Source: Mesorhizobium loti | GTDB lineage: Bacteria > Pseudomonadota > Alphaproteobacteria > Rhizobiales > Rhizobiaceae | Assembly (NCBI RefSeq): GCF_013170705.1 | Contig: NZ_CP033334.1 | Span: 2,767,501-2,831,500 of the forward strand | Length of the DNA: 64,000 bases | Direction: 5' to 3' | Shown here: one piece after another, positions 1 through 8,618 of the stretch | Layout: each line of letters starts with the position of its first letter | How positions within the stretch are numbered: the first letter of the stretch is position 1 | Notes under the pieces: model-generated | Databases searched by the model: none | Told to the model about the DNA's origin: nothing | What the model saw: the letters and a program-made list of their open reading frames with translations, nothing else | Program-made: the position numbers and the translations under genes

Positions 1-724
1 GGCGCACCGCCGGCGCGGTGGAGACGGTCTGGCTCATCGACGGCACGATGAGGTTGAATGTCGTGGCGCCGGCGTCATCGACGCCGATGGCGCGCAGGTC
101 CTCGACGCGTTTCCAGCGCCCGGCCTCGGGATCGTCGAAGGAAATGAAGGTCCTGCTCGTATCGATCTGCGTCCACAATTCATAGGTCGATTCGACGGTG
201 CAATCGGTGCGGTGCCGCTGCACCGCGGACATGGTGATGTCGTTGAGGCCGGCATGCAGCAGCTTTGCCGGGATGGCGACAGACATATCGGAGGGATTGT
301 CCGAGGAGGCGATCGGCGCATCGACGAGATCGCTGCCATTGACCGACACTTTCAGACGCGACGCTTCGGGCGCTACGACGACGGCGTTTTGATAGCCGAG
401 GTGGAAGTCGGCCTTCGAAGCCGCCTGTTCCGGTGTCAGGAAGATCGACCAGGAGCGCCGCGAATATTCGCCGGAAAACACCAGTTCGGCGAACGGCACG
501 ACATAGCGTCGTGCGGAAGGCACGGCCGGTTGCGGCGTCGCGGCCGCCATCGGTGCTGTGCTACCCGGCGCGGACGCATCCGGCGGTGCAACAGGCGCGG
601 CGGGTTGCGGCGCCGGCGTCACGATCGCCGGCGCTTCTTTCGACATGTCGAACGGGCTGGTCTGGGCCATGGCCGGCGACACGGCAAGCGCCAACAGCGC
701 GATCGAAGCCAGACGACGTCTCAT
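1..724 (-). CDS. bcsB: Cellulose synthase periplasmic subunit BcsB, 5' part (runs off left edge)
   Basis: BcsB is the periplasmic, membrane-anchored partner of BcsA that guides the nascent cellulose chain. About 241 codons are visible. A clear Sec signal peptide (cleavage after AMA, residue 20) is followed by a Pro/Ala-rich linker to about residue 70 and then the first carbohydrate-binding jelly-roll region. The segment RHRTDCTVESTYELW is highly characteristic of BcsB. The start ATG overlaps the bcsA stop by four bases (ATGA), so the two are translationally coupled. The C-terminal part, including the membrane anchor, lies outside the window. Nothing in the visible part suggests damage. Confidence 0.93.
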   Translation of the reverse strand, partial: MRRRLASIALLALAVSPAMAQTSPFDMSKEAPAIVTPAPQPAAPVAPPDASAPGSTAPMAAATPQPAVPSARRYVVPFAELVFSGEYSRRSWSIFLTPEQAASKADFHLGYQNAVVVAPEASRLKVSVNGSDLVDAPIASSDNPSDMSVAIPAKLLHAGLNDITMSAVQRHRTDCTVESTYELWTQIDTSRTFISFDDPEAGRWKRVEDLRAIGVDDAGATTFNLIVPSMSQTVSTAPAVR

Positions 725-2916
725 TGACGCTTCTCGGCAAGTGTTGCGACAGGTTCACCGCCGGTGCGGCCACGCAGGTCGCGCCAGAAATAGACCAGCC
801 CGCGATAGGTCTGGAAAATCGCCAGCCGCAGGAACCATGCGGTGCCGCGCAGCAGGCCCGGGTTGCCCCGGCGCGAAAGCTGGAACTGCTCCCACTGCTT
901 GGAGTTGGCGAAGATCAGATCGGCCACAAGGCGGTGGTGAACGGCTTCCGTCGGCTGGTAGAGGCAGCCTACCGCGATGCTGTCGGTTGTCCGTTCGAAG
1001 TTGCGGATTACCACCGGCAACACGGCTTCCGTGCCGTCGGCGAACAGCTTGAAGCGAATGCCGGCCGTGGCATCTTTGGCCAACTCTTCCAGGTTCGCGC
1101 CGAACACCAGCACGCGGGCACCGTTGGCGGACACATTCTCGATTGTGCCTTGCAGCCACCTGCCGCCGATCTCGAAATCGCAGCGCCGGCTGACCTTGAC
1201 GCGCCTGGTCGCGGCGCGCTCTCCCCGCTCGGAGACGACGCCCAGTGCACAGCCGGCCATGATCAGGTTGATCAGGTTCCAGCCGCCCACCACCAGCGTC
1301 ACGTCGGCCTTGAAAGGCTCGGCGTAAACCTTCCAGACCGTGACGAAGACGCCGACGAGCAGGATGCCGAAGATGGCGAAGAACGGCTTGCCGATCTCGG
1401 AAAGGCGGCTCGTCGCGATCGATTCATCCTTGGCGGTGACCTTGAAGGTCGGCTTTCGCGGATTGAGGATCACCGAAATCACAGCCGGCAGCAGATGCAC
1501 CGTCTGCACATACTCATAGAGTTCCGAGACCCAGGGCCAGCGGAAGGCGCCGTAGAGGTAGTTCTGCATCATCAGATTCACGACCATGTAGGTGAGCGTG
1601 TAGGCCATGAACTCGCCGCCCGAGGCGGTGAATATCTGCAGGTCGAAGAAAAGGTAGAAGAGCGGCGCAACGAGAAAGATCGTGCGCGGGAACGGAAACA
1701 GCCAAAACAGCGTCGACGACATGTAGCACAGGCGCTGCGGTATCGAGAGGCCGCGCTTGAAGGGCGGAAACCGAAAGCGCAGGATCTGCATCATGCCTTG
1801 CGCCCACCGGCTTCTCTGGCCGATGAAGGAGGCGAAGGTCGCCGGCTGCAGGCCGGCAATCAACGGCTTATCGACATAGACGCTGTGCCATCCGCGCGAA
1901 TGCAACTCAATTGCCGTTTCGCAATCCTCGGTGATGCTGACGCCGCTGAAGCCGTTGGTTTCCGCGAGCGCGGCGCGGCGCAGAACCGCGGCGGAGCCGC
2001 AGAAGAAGGATGCATTCCATTTGTCCAGGCCGCGCTGGATGATGCCATAGAACATCTCGTTCTCGGACGGCATCTTCTCGAAGGTGCGCAGATTTCGCTC
2101 GACCGGATCGGGGTTGAGGAAGAAGTGCGGCGTTTGCACCAGGAATAAGCGAGGGTCCTCATCGAAGTAGCCAACGGTCTCCTTGAGAAAATCACGCGCC
2201 GGCGCATGATCGGCGTCGAAAACCGCGATGAGTTCACCCGTCGAATGGGCAAGGCCGTTGTTGAGATTGCCGGCCTTGGCATGCTCGTTGCGGTCGCGCG
2301 TCAGATAGGTAACGCCGAGTTCCGCGCTCAGCTTCTTCAACTGGGCGTATCGCCGCTCGGCAATGTTGGCATCGCCGATCTTCTCGGAGTTGCGCTTTTG
2401 CAGCGTTCCGCCATCGTCCAGCAGCCAGACCCGCACCTTGTCGGCCGGATAATCCATCCCCCTGGCCGCCGCCATCGTGTTGGCCAGCAGATCCGGGTCT
2501 TCATTGTAGGTGGGAATGAACACATCGACCTGTGGCAGCCTGTCGTTCATATTCGCTCGCGACGGGCGTGAGGGCAGCGGAAGCGCCACGACGAAAAGGC
2601 TGAGCGCCAGCATCATCACGCTGTACATTTCTGCGAGATAGAGCAGGAATCCGGGGATGAAGTTCTCAAGCTGATTGATTGGCGGCAGCGTGCTGGTGGT
2701 GCGCCAATATACGTAGCGCATGACGATGGCAGTGCCGAAAGCGAGAGCAACCAGTCGCCAGATCCCATCAGGCCGGATGAGCTTTAGCACCATCATGGCG
2801 AACAGCACGCACAGGCCGGTGACCAACTGGGTTTCCAGGCTGATCGGCAGCGTTACCAGTGTGATCACGCATACCGACGCCAGTGCCCAGAGGGCAATGA
2901 TCAGCAATTTTCGCAT
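721..2916 (-). CDS. bcsA: Cellulose synthase catalytic subunit BcsA (UDP-forming)
   Basis: This family-2 glycosyltransferase polymerises UDP-glucose into beta-1,4-glucan in the inner membrane and is activated by cyclic di-GMP. The 731-residue protein has N-terminal membrane helices and then the processive GT2 motifs in order: DVFIPTYNE near residue 130, DDGG near 167, DADH near 234, TED near 329 and QRSRW near 365. More membrane helices follow, then a C-terminal PilZ domain with an RRVKVSRR stretch and NVSANG, the (D/N)xSxxG cyclic di-GMP signature. An AAGGA SD lies 8 nt before the ATG. It sits between bcsN (upstream) and bcsB (downstream, 4-base overlap), the rhizobial order. Confidence 0.96.
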   Translation of the reverse strand: MRKLLIIALWALASVCVITLVTLPISLETQLVTGLCVLFAMMVLKLIRPDGIWRLVALAFGTAIVMRYVYWRTTSTLPPINQLENFIPGFLLYLAEMYSVMMLALSLFVVALPLPSRPSRANMNDRLPQVDVFIPTYNEDPDLLANTMAAARGMDYPADKVRVWLLDDGGTLQKRNSEKIGDANIAERRYAQLKKLSAELGVTYLTRDRNEHAKAGNLNNGLAHSTGELIAVFDADHAPARDFLKETVGYFDEDPRLFLVQTPHFFLNPDPVERNLRTFEKMPSENEMFYGIIQRGLDKWNASFFCGSAAVLRRAALAETNGFSGVSITEDCETAIELHSRGWHSVYVDKPLIAGLQPATFASFIGQRSRWAQGMMQILRFRFPPFKRGLSIPQRLCYMSSTLFWLFPFPRTIFLVAPLFYLFFDLQIFTASGGEFMAYTLTYMVVNLMMQNYLYGAFRWPWVSELYEYVQTVHLLPAVISVILNPRKPTFKVTAKDESIATSRLSEIGKPFFAIFGILLVGVFVTVWKVYAEPFKADVTLVVGGWNLINLIMAGCALGVVSERGERAATRRVKVSRRCDFEIGGRWLQGTIENVSANGARVLVFGANLEELAKDATAGIRFKLFADGTEAVLPVVIRNFERTTDSIAVGCLYQPTEAVHHRLVADLIFANSKQWEQFQLSRRGNPGLLRGTAWFLRLAIFQTYRGLVYFWRDLRGRTGGEPVATLAEKRQ

Positions 2917-3113
2917 TCATTGCGTCCTTGCATTCGGACACCTACCGCTTTTCAGTCGATGGCATCCCGGGAACCGGCTGCGAACCTGGCGGACGCCACA
3001 TCTTGGGGGCATGACCACCGATGGCCGGTGTTTAATGGAAACACGCAATGGTTGATATGGGTTTCGTGTCCGCCAGCGAGTTGCGCTGGTGGTTAACAAA
3101 CCGTATGCAGCGC

Positions 3114-4169
3114 CTAGTTGCACGTCCCCGACCCGTCGGCCGCTGCGCAAGGCGGGGGCGGAACAATCGGCGCCGCTGGCTTGTCGGCGGCTTTCGAGGG
3201 CACGGGGGGCGGAGACGGCACCAATGTCGACTGCGCGGGCGTGATTGCTGACGATCCAGGCGGCGGCGGAACGATCGGGCCCACGGGAGCAGGCAGCACA
3301 GGCAGCGGCTCGGCCACAACCTGCCTTGGTGAAAGGGCGGTGAGACGTGGCCGTGGTGTGGCCTGCGGTGATGTCACCGTCTCGAAGCGCGCAACCCCGA
3401 CCGGGTAGATCGGTTGCCCGGGCTTGCCAAGCGAAGCCTCCGGCGCAGGCGGTTCACCGTAGGGGTTCCAGTTGCGCGTCTTGAAGGAGGACGTGATCGT
3501 GTAGCCGTACATGACCTCGAGCAGCTTCTGCTCCGGCTCGTTCTGGTCGCAGATGCGCAGGCGCACCTGGATTGAGCCCTTGTTACCGATCCAGGTCTGG
3601 GTGATGCCCGTCGAGCTGATACGTTGCCAGGCATAAAGACAGGTATCCCCGGAAGCCGAGCGGCCCGCCGCATAGCCGAACGGGCCGTATTTATTCTGCA
3701 CGTAGTAGGGCGATGTCTGCATCCGGATGCCCGGCAGCGCCTGTCGGATTTCCGAGCCGATGTTGCCGAGGGGAAGATAGCCTTCGCGGAGCCGGCTCTC
3801 GCCAGCTGCGGCAGCGTCCACTGGTCCGAACATTTGCACCCGCAACATGTTCTGGCCGGGTGTGTGCGCCGAGGTCGACAGCAGGATTTCCTGCTGGGTG
3901 GCATTGGCGAACCGCCGCTCAAGCACCGCAGTGACGGCCGGGCCGCCGGGTGCTGGAAGCGCGAACGCGGTCTCGGACGCGACGAGGCTCGTTCCGGTGG
4001 AATGCACAAGGGGCGGCGGCTGGGCACAGCCGGCAAGCATCAGCACCAGTGCCTGGCCAATCGCCTTCGCAACGGATGCCACGCCAGCGCACGACAGCGC
4101 AGCGTCGCCATTTAGAGCGGCGGGCTTTCGTGCAAACAGGCAGATTGGGCGGGCCCAAGCAAAGTCCAT
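3114..4169 (-). CDS. bcsN: Cellulose biosynthesis lipoprotein BcsN
   Basis: The protein resembles the BcsN family found upstream of bcsA in rhizobia and Agrobacterium; its biochemical role is not well defined. A lipobox LMLAGC points to an outer-membrane or periplasmic lipoprotein. The middle (about residues 60-270) is a compact domain with RFANATQQEILLST and a Cys-containing DTCLYAWQR stretch; the C-terminal 90 residues are Pro/Ala-rich and end in CN. The ATG at 4169 puts over 40 residues before the lipobox Cys, which is long. An in-frame GTG (VASVAKAIG...) about 20 codons upstream of the Cys would give a normal lipoprotein signal and may be the true start. A 197-bp gap separates it from bcsA. 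Confidence 0.75.
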   Translation of the reverse strand: MDFAWARPICLFARKPAALNGDAALSCAGVASVAKAIGQALVLMLAGCAQPPPLVHSTGTSLVASETAFALPAPGGPAVTAVLERRFANATQQEILLSTSAHTPGQNMLRVQMFGPVDAAAAGESRLREGYLPLGNIGSEIRQALPGIRMQTSPYYVQNKYGPFGYAAGRSASGDTCLYAWQRISSTGITQTWIGNKGSIQVRLRICDQNEPEQKLLEVMYGYTITSSFKTRNWNPYGEPPAPEASLGKPGQPIYPVGVARFETVTSPQATPRPRLTALSPRQVVAEPLPVLPAPVGPIVPPPPGSSAITPAQSTLVPSPPPVPSKAADKPAAPIVPPPPCAAADGSGTCN

Positions 4170-4509
4170 GTCGGCGACGCTAAGAGATTCGCGCGCGTCG
4201 ACGAAGAACTAATACGGAGAATCCGGACTTGCCCCCAAGGAAAGCGGAAGCTGAGTCAAAATTGCCGCGTTCGTGCCGTCAGAGGTTGAAACGCTCGACA
4301 CTGCGGCAAGCCGATCCGAACTGGAATCGGCCAACGTCCTTAATTTCGGAATCTCCAGCAGGCCGTGTCAGCCTTTTGGGCCAGGTGACACCGCCTGTCG
4401 CAATTACATTTTCAAGGCCTGAAGCTGTCGTTCCGCTTGCGACCCCAACGACTACAACGACTACATTGCGGCCTTGCGCGGCATACGGAGCGTTATTGGC
4501 GTAAGGCTC

Positions 4510-4690
4510 CTGGCTTTCGCCGATAGCAAAGTCGCAACAGTCAACAGCCCTATCGTGAACTCGGTGTGGACCGGCGAGCCGGCGGTCATCTATGGCAATG
4601 TTCGCAACCATGGCTGCATCACATCGCTGCCGCAAAGCTGTGCGGTCGAAGCGCCAAGGCCGATACTGTGCGAGGATGATGCCCTGGCTT
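4510..4690 (+). pseudogene. Remnant of a GH4 family alpha-galactosidase/alpha-glucosidase
   Basis: One reading frame encodes VNSVWTGEPAVIYGNVRNHG followed by a CITSLPQSCAVEAP segment. This matches the region of family GH4 glycosidases (MelA/AglA type) that usually reads like NGNVPNxGLIxNLPxGCxVEVP. No flanking sequence in any frame continues the enzyme, the GH4 N-terminal NAD-binding domain is missing, and only about 60 codons are recognisable. I read it as a relic of a deleted sugar-hydrolase gene. The family call is from memory of the motif. Confidence 0.55.
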
Positions 4691-4769
4691 CGACACTCGC
4701 CTGCGGTCCGTTCGTTCGCCGAGAATGTGGTACATATTGTGCTACCGTTCGATCGGTCCGTCTGATTCC

Positions 4770-4965
4770 TGGCAGTGACGCTTGTGAGGTCGACGCCGCT
4801 TTCCAGGCCGGCGCCTTCGCTCGACCTGCTGGCCCGCGCGCAAGCCAGCTGGGCCGGGGCTTGGCGGCAGCGGTTCGCGCTCCGCTGTGCCGCCGCCAGC
4901 TTGCGGCTCGCCGGCCGCTTAGAAGACGAGGCGGCCCTGCGCGACGCTCATTCTCAGGAGTGCCG
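4770..4965 (+). pseudogene. Frameshifted N-terminal remnant of a DUF1403 family protein
   Basis: Two adjacent frames together read like the N-terminus of DUF1403 proteins: DAAFQAGA in one frame near 4790-4810, then SLDLLARAQASWAGAWRQR and AAASLRLAGRLEDEAALRDA in the next. Typical members read DAAFAAGAALASLDALVRA...FAGAWRQRLAL...RLAGR.EDEAALRDA in one frame. A single frameshift near 4810 and loss of everything after about residue 65 make it a relic. The fragment runs up to the end of the convergent binding-protein gene, suggesting an old junction. DUF1403 function is unknown. Confidence 0.55.
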
Positions 4966-4976
4966 ATCGCCGCATG

Positions 4977-6005
4977 TCAGCCGGCCTTGCCGCTAAGCAT
5001 TTTCTTCGGTGGTTTTCGCGCCCTGAGCAAGGCTGCAGGGGCCGGCGTGCGCCAGACGACCTGATAGGCTTCCACTACATTGCTGACGGTGACGCTGAGG
5101 CCGGGAAGCGCGATCCAGGGCGGCGGCTGTCTTTCGAGCAGACCGAGAATGGTGGCGATGCCGGCGGCAACGCCCTGGTCGTAAGGTAGCTGTGCGGCAA
5201 TGCCCTTGATCAAGCCACCTGCGGCCAGGTCCGCCGCCACCTCATTGCCGAGGTCGACGGTTGTCACCGGGATCGTCTTTTCCGCATCGCGGATCGCGGC
5301 GACGGCGCCAGTCGCCGGCACGTCCCAGACTGCGAACAGGCCGGCAAGATCGGGATTGGCCTGCAGCAGGCCAGCGGTCGCGGCCTTCGCCTGCGATACA
5401 TCGGCAAACTTGCCTCGCACCAGCGAGAGATCCGGCCGGTGGGCTGCCATCCACTTGCGGAAGGCAATCTCGCGCTCGTGTGTGGCGAAGAAATCCACGC
5501 CATAGGCCAGGACCCCGATCTTGCCACCTTGGGCCACATGAGGCGCCAGCAACTCCGCCCCGATCTGCCCCAGGCCGAAATTGTCGGTGGAGATGACGCT
5601 GACATAGTCCTTGCCGGGCAGCATCCCAGTCGGGGCATTGTCGAGCAGCAGAAGCTTCTTTCCGGCCGCCGGTATCGCACGATGGGCATCTGCCGCACGG
5701 CTGCTGCCGATCGGAATGGAGACGACGGCATCCACCTGTTCGGCGGCAAGCCGCTGCAATTCGGAAATCTGCCTGTCGATGTCGAAGGCGCAGTCGATGA
5801 CCTCGACGACCGCCGCACCATAGCGGCCAAGCGTGGTGACGATTCCGGCCAGTTCCTCCTTGGCCCAGTCGCTCATCGTGGTGTGGAGAACGACGGCCAC
5901 CGAAAAGTGCCGGTTGCGGGCGGCATCGGCGTCGGCATCCGACAGTCCGACCTGGTCGGCCGGAACCGCTCGTTCGCCATGCGGCCCAAGGCCGGTGATT
6001 GCCAT
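4977..6005 (-). CDS. Sugar-binding-protein-like protein lacking a signal peptide
   Basis: A 342-residue periplasmic-binding-protein fold (Peripla_BP_4 type), clearly paralogous to the exported binding protein starting at 8619: both share the PGKDYVSVIS/AGKDYVSVVS segment, LLLDNAP/LVFMDNVP, FAVWDVPATG/WAVWDVPAEG and the C-terminal PYDQGVA/PFDQGVT block. Unlike that paralogue it has no hydrophobic leader: residues 1-40 are polar or acidic. The start is fixed by a strong AGGAGG 7 nt upstream, and no upstream in-frame signal sequence is seen. It lies 49 bp behind the ROK regulator in the same direction, so it is probably cytoplasmic and co-expressed with it, perhaps as a sugar sensor. No HTH domain is present. 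Confidence 0.8.
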   Translation of the reverse strand: MAITGLGPHGERAVPADQVGLSDADADAARNRHFSVAVVLHTTMSDWAKEELAGIVTTLGRYGAAVVEVIDCAFDIDRQISELQRLAAEQVDAVVSIPIGSSRAADAHRAIPAAGKKLLLLDNAPTGMLPGKDYVSVISTDNFGLGQIGAELLAPHVAQGGKIGVLAYGVDFFATHEREIAFRKWMAAHRPDLSLVRGKFADVSQAKAATAGLLQANPDLAGLFAVWDVPATGAVAAIRDAEKTIPVTTVDLGNEVAADLAAGGLIKGIAAQLPYDQGVAAGIATILGLLERQPPPWIALPGLSVTVSNVVEAYQVVWRTPAPAALLRARKPPKKMLSGKAG

Positions 6006-6054
6006 AGTTCAATCCTCCTCAGGCGCCAGCAGCGCTCGATCGATTCCGCCGATA

Positions 6055-7458
6055 CTATCCACGCGTCCCACCCGGTGGCCGGGGTTTGGCCGGCCGGGTG
6101 CTGGTGTCGAGCGCGGCCCGTGAGAGAAATTCCTTGAATTCCGGATGCTCGCGTGGCGAGCCCAAGGTAATCCATCCCTGCAGGAATCTCGGATCGAACA
6201 GCGCTTCAGCCACGACCTGCGCGGCGCCGACCAGCCCGGCCGACCCGCCCATCTGAGAGCGCACGATGCGCAGGTCGCGCGTAACCACCGGATGCGACTG
6301 GCGATAGACCGCCTCGCGAACGGCCGCCAGCAGGATATCACCGGTCTCGGCGACGTTGCCGCCGAGCACGATCAGCGACGGGTTGAGCAGATTGGCCAAC
6401 GGCGCCAGCACCTCGCCGACGGCGCGACCGCAACGCCCGAGCAGGTCGATGCAAAACGGGTCGCCCAACTGGGCGCCGTGGCCGGTATCGGTAACCGCAA
6501 CCTCGCCGGCACGGGCCAGCACTTCGGCAAGATAGGGGCTGCGCCCGCTTTCGGCCGCCTGACGGGCCTCGCGCACCAGCGCTTCGCTGCCGGCGACAGA
6601 CTCAAGATTTCCGCCCTCTATAAAAGTGTAGCCGATCATGCCGGCAGCACCCTGGGCGCCACGATGGAGCGTGCCTTCCGAGACGACGCCGGCACTTATG
6701 GAGCGTCCGAGCTTGACGAAGATCATGTCGGTCAGGCCGATGCCGCTGCCAGACTTCAGCTCACCCATCGTCATTGTCTGAACGCCGCTTCGCACCCAGA
6801 CAGGTGCATCCACAAGCGTGGCCAACTGCTCCACGAAGGGAAATCCATCCCAGTTCTGAAACGCCTTCAATGCCGGCGCGAACAGCCGCTGGCCGTCGGG
6901 CTTCTCGACGGCTCCAGGGACCGCCAGCCCCACCCCCCAGATGCTGGCGTCGCCGCCGTGCTCCTCAAGCATCCAGGCAAACAGCGTCGCCAGCCGCTGC
7001 AGCACCGGCTCGGGTCCTGCCCCAAGTTCCACGGCCTCGTGATGTTCGGCCAGCAAGCGGCCAGACAGGTCGGAGACACCGACCGCCAGCGAGGAATGAT
7101 CGAGTACGGCGGCAAGGATTATACCCATGCGTGGACGGAAGCGGACATGACGGGGCGCGCGTCCGCCGATGGCGGGGCCGAGTTCGCCTTCTTCGATAAG
7201 CCCCAGCCGAAGCAGTGTGGCAAGGCGGTCGGTGACAACGGCACGCCCAAGCTCGGACTGGTGCTCCAGCTCCTGACGGGTCGTCGCCGCGCCGGTGCGC
7301 ACAAGGTTGAGCAGCGCGGCCAGGCTGCCATGCGCGGATTCGCTGGCGCGCGGCCGGCCAGCCGCACGACGTGGCGCGGCTACCTCGGTGCTGCCCTCGT
7401 CCATATCCTTGCCGCGCCTCATCCGCCGGTCCCGCTGTGCTGTCTGGTCGACGGCCAA
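6055..7458 (-). CDS. ROK-family transcriptional regulator
   Basis: A winged-helix N-terminal domain (around GSLAALLNLVRTGAATTRQE and the following recognition region) is joined to a ROK fold of about 300 residues with NPSLIVLGGNV and GVGLAVPGAVE motifs. The usual ROK zinc motif CxCGxxGCxE is absent: where it should lie the protein reads GYTFIEGGNLESVAGS, so the zinc loop seems deleted. It probably represses or activates the divergent sugar operon starting at 7750. The start is uncertain: a TTG at 7458 has GGGAG 5 nt upstream and is used here; ATGs at 7500, 7422 and 7404 are alternatives with poorer spacing. Confidence 0.85.
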   Translation of the reverse strand: MAVDQTAQRDRRMRRGKDMDEGSTEVAAPRRAAGRPRASESAHGSLAALLNLVRTGAATTRQELEHQSELGRAVVTDRLATLLRLGLIEEGELGPAIGGRAPRHVRFRPRMGIILAAVLDHSSLAVGVSDLSGRLLAEHHEAVELGAGPEPVLQRLATLFAWMLEEHGGDASIWGVGLAVPGAVEKPDGQRLFAPALKAFQNWDGFPFVEQLATLVDAPVWVRSGVQTMTMGELKSGSGIGLTDMIFVKLGRSISAGVVSEGTLHRGAQGAAGMIGYTFIEGGNLESVAGSEALVREARQAAESGRSPYLAEVLARAGEVAVTDTGHGAQLGDPFCIDLLGRCGRAVGEVLAPLANLLNPSLIVLGGNVAETGDILLAAVREAVYRQSHPVVTRDLRIVRSQMGGSAGLVGAAQVVAEALFDPRFLQGWITLGSPREHPEFKEFLSRAALDTSTRPAKPRPPGGTRG

Positions 7459-7542
7459 GGTGTCTCCCTGCCGTCCCAGCGCAACGCACCATTTTGCCAT
7501 GGGTAACGTGGCCTCATTTTCGGATCAAGGGATAACTTATGC

Positions 7543-7611
7543 TGTTTATCAACAAAAGTATGCCGACTTCTGCATTTTAATGATTGACGAAGGCCGAAAA
7601 GAGCGCATAAG
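7543..7611 (+). promoter_or_regulatory. Putative operator and sigma-70-like promoter for sugar operon A
   Basis: The divergent intergenic region contains the dyad TGTTTATCAACA (7543-7554) in an AT-rich patch, a plausible regulator site. Further downstream TTGACG (7584-7589) and CATAAG (7606-7611) are separated by 16 bases, a plausible promoter leaving a leader of roughly 130 nt before the gene at 7750. Both calls are by eye. Confidence 0.35.
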
Positions 7612-7749
7612 TATCGGCAGGCTCGGAGGAGAGCCAAGGTTGGCAGACCTCGCGAAGGCGACGGATGCCGCACGAGTATCGGCCGAACAACAATGCCGGG
7701 ATCCACGCTGGGCTGGGTCGCGCGCTGACTATGCACGGGAGGATACGAG

Positions 7750-8577
7750 ATGCCGGTGAAACTCGCCTATCACGCCAATTGCTGGGGCCCGCTCGGCGGC
7801 AATGCCGTCGGCGTCACGTCGATCACCCAACTCACCTATCGTACCTTCGGTGACATGGAGCAGGCGATCCGCGACATCGGCGCGGCCGGATATGTCGGGA
7901 CCGAACTCTTCGACGGCAATCTCCTCGACTATGAAGGACGGCTTGGCGACCTGCGTGCTGTCTTAAACCAATCCGGCGTCGCTCTCGTCGCCGGCTACTC
8001 CGGCGCGAACTTCATCTTCGAGGATATCCGTGACGAGGAATTGGCGCGGATCGAACGCGGGGCGGCTGTCGCTGCCGAACTCGGCGCCGAACATCTGGTC
8101 GTCGGCGGCGGTGCCAAGCGCGCCAACGGCCGCCAGGCCGATGATTTCAAGCGCCTCGGCGCGGCACTCGACAAGGTCATCGACATCGCGGCCGGGGCGG
8201 GCTTGCGCGCGCACTATCACCCGCATCTGTCGACCATCGTCGAAGGCCCTGACGACGTTCGCGAGGTTTTCAAGCATACCGCGATCGATTTCTGTCCGGA
8301 CACCGCGCATCTGGCGGCCGCGGGCGGTGATCCGGCCGCGCAGATCCGCGAATTCAGCAAGCGCATCAGCTACGTGCACCTGAAGGGCTTGCAGCGTGAT
8401 CCCTTTGCCTTCACGCCGCTCGATCGCGGCGACCTCGACATGGCGCCGATCATCCAAGCGCTCAAGGACACCGGATTTTCTGGGTGGATCGCCACCGAAC
8501 TCGACGCTTGGCCCGATCCTAGGGAAGGGGCGGTACTCAGCATGAACTATCTGAAAGAGGCGTTGAAACAGAGTTGA
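7750..8577 (+). CDS. Sugar phosphate isomerase/epimerase family TIM-barrel protein (IolE-like)
   Basis: A 275-residue AP-endonuclease-2-type TIM barrel, the fold of inosose dehydratase IolE, hydroxypyruvate isomerase and sugar epimerases. Visible family features are KLAYHANCWGPLG at the N-terminus, the HYHPHLSTIVE segment, DFCPDTAHLAAAGGDP, YVHLKG and GWIATELD near the end, which include the metal-binding Glu/Asp/His positions usual in the fold. GGAGG lies 7 nt before the ATG. It is first in an operon with an ABC importer and two Gfo/Idh/MocA oxidoreductases, so a role in isomerising or dehydrating a keto-sugar or inositol-like intermediate is likely. The exact substrate cannot be read from the sequence. 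Confidence 0.85.
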   Translation: MPVKLAYHANCWGPLGGNAVGVTSITQLTYRTFGDMEQAIRDIGAAGYVGTELFDGNLLDYEGRLGDLRAVLNQSGVALVAGYSGANFIFEDIRDEELARIERGAAVAAELGAEHLVVGGGAKRANGRQADDFKRLGAALDKVIDIAAGAGLRAHYHPHLSTIVEGPDDVREVFKHTAIDFCPDTAHLAAAGGDPAAQIREFSKRISYVHLKGLQRDPFAFTPLDRGDLDMAPIIQALKDTGFSGWIATELDAWPDPREGAVLSMNYLKEALKQS

Positions 8578-8618
8578 ACCGACGGGTACTGCGCCCGTCA
8601 TCAGGGAGGAGACCTAAG

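Noticed and set aside
433..2148. A 571-codon open frame on the plus strand
   Set aside because: It lies fully opposite bcsA/bcsB, which have unmistakable motifs. Its composition is Arg/Ala/Glu-rich as expected for an antisense frame of GC-rich genes.
3073..3089. Inverted repeat CCAGCG-AGTTG-CGCTGG between bcsN and bcsA
   Set aside because: Stem of only 6 bp (8 of 9 if extended) and no T run on either strand, so I do not call a terminator.
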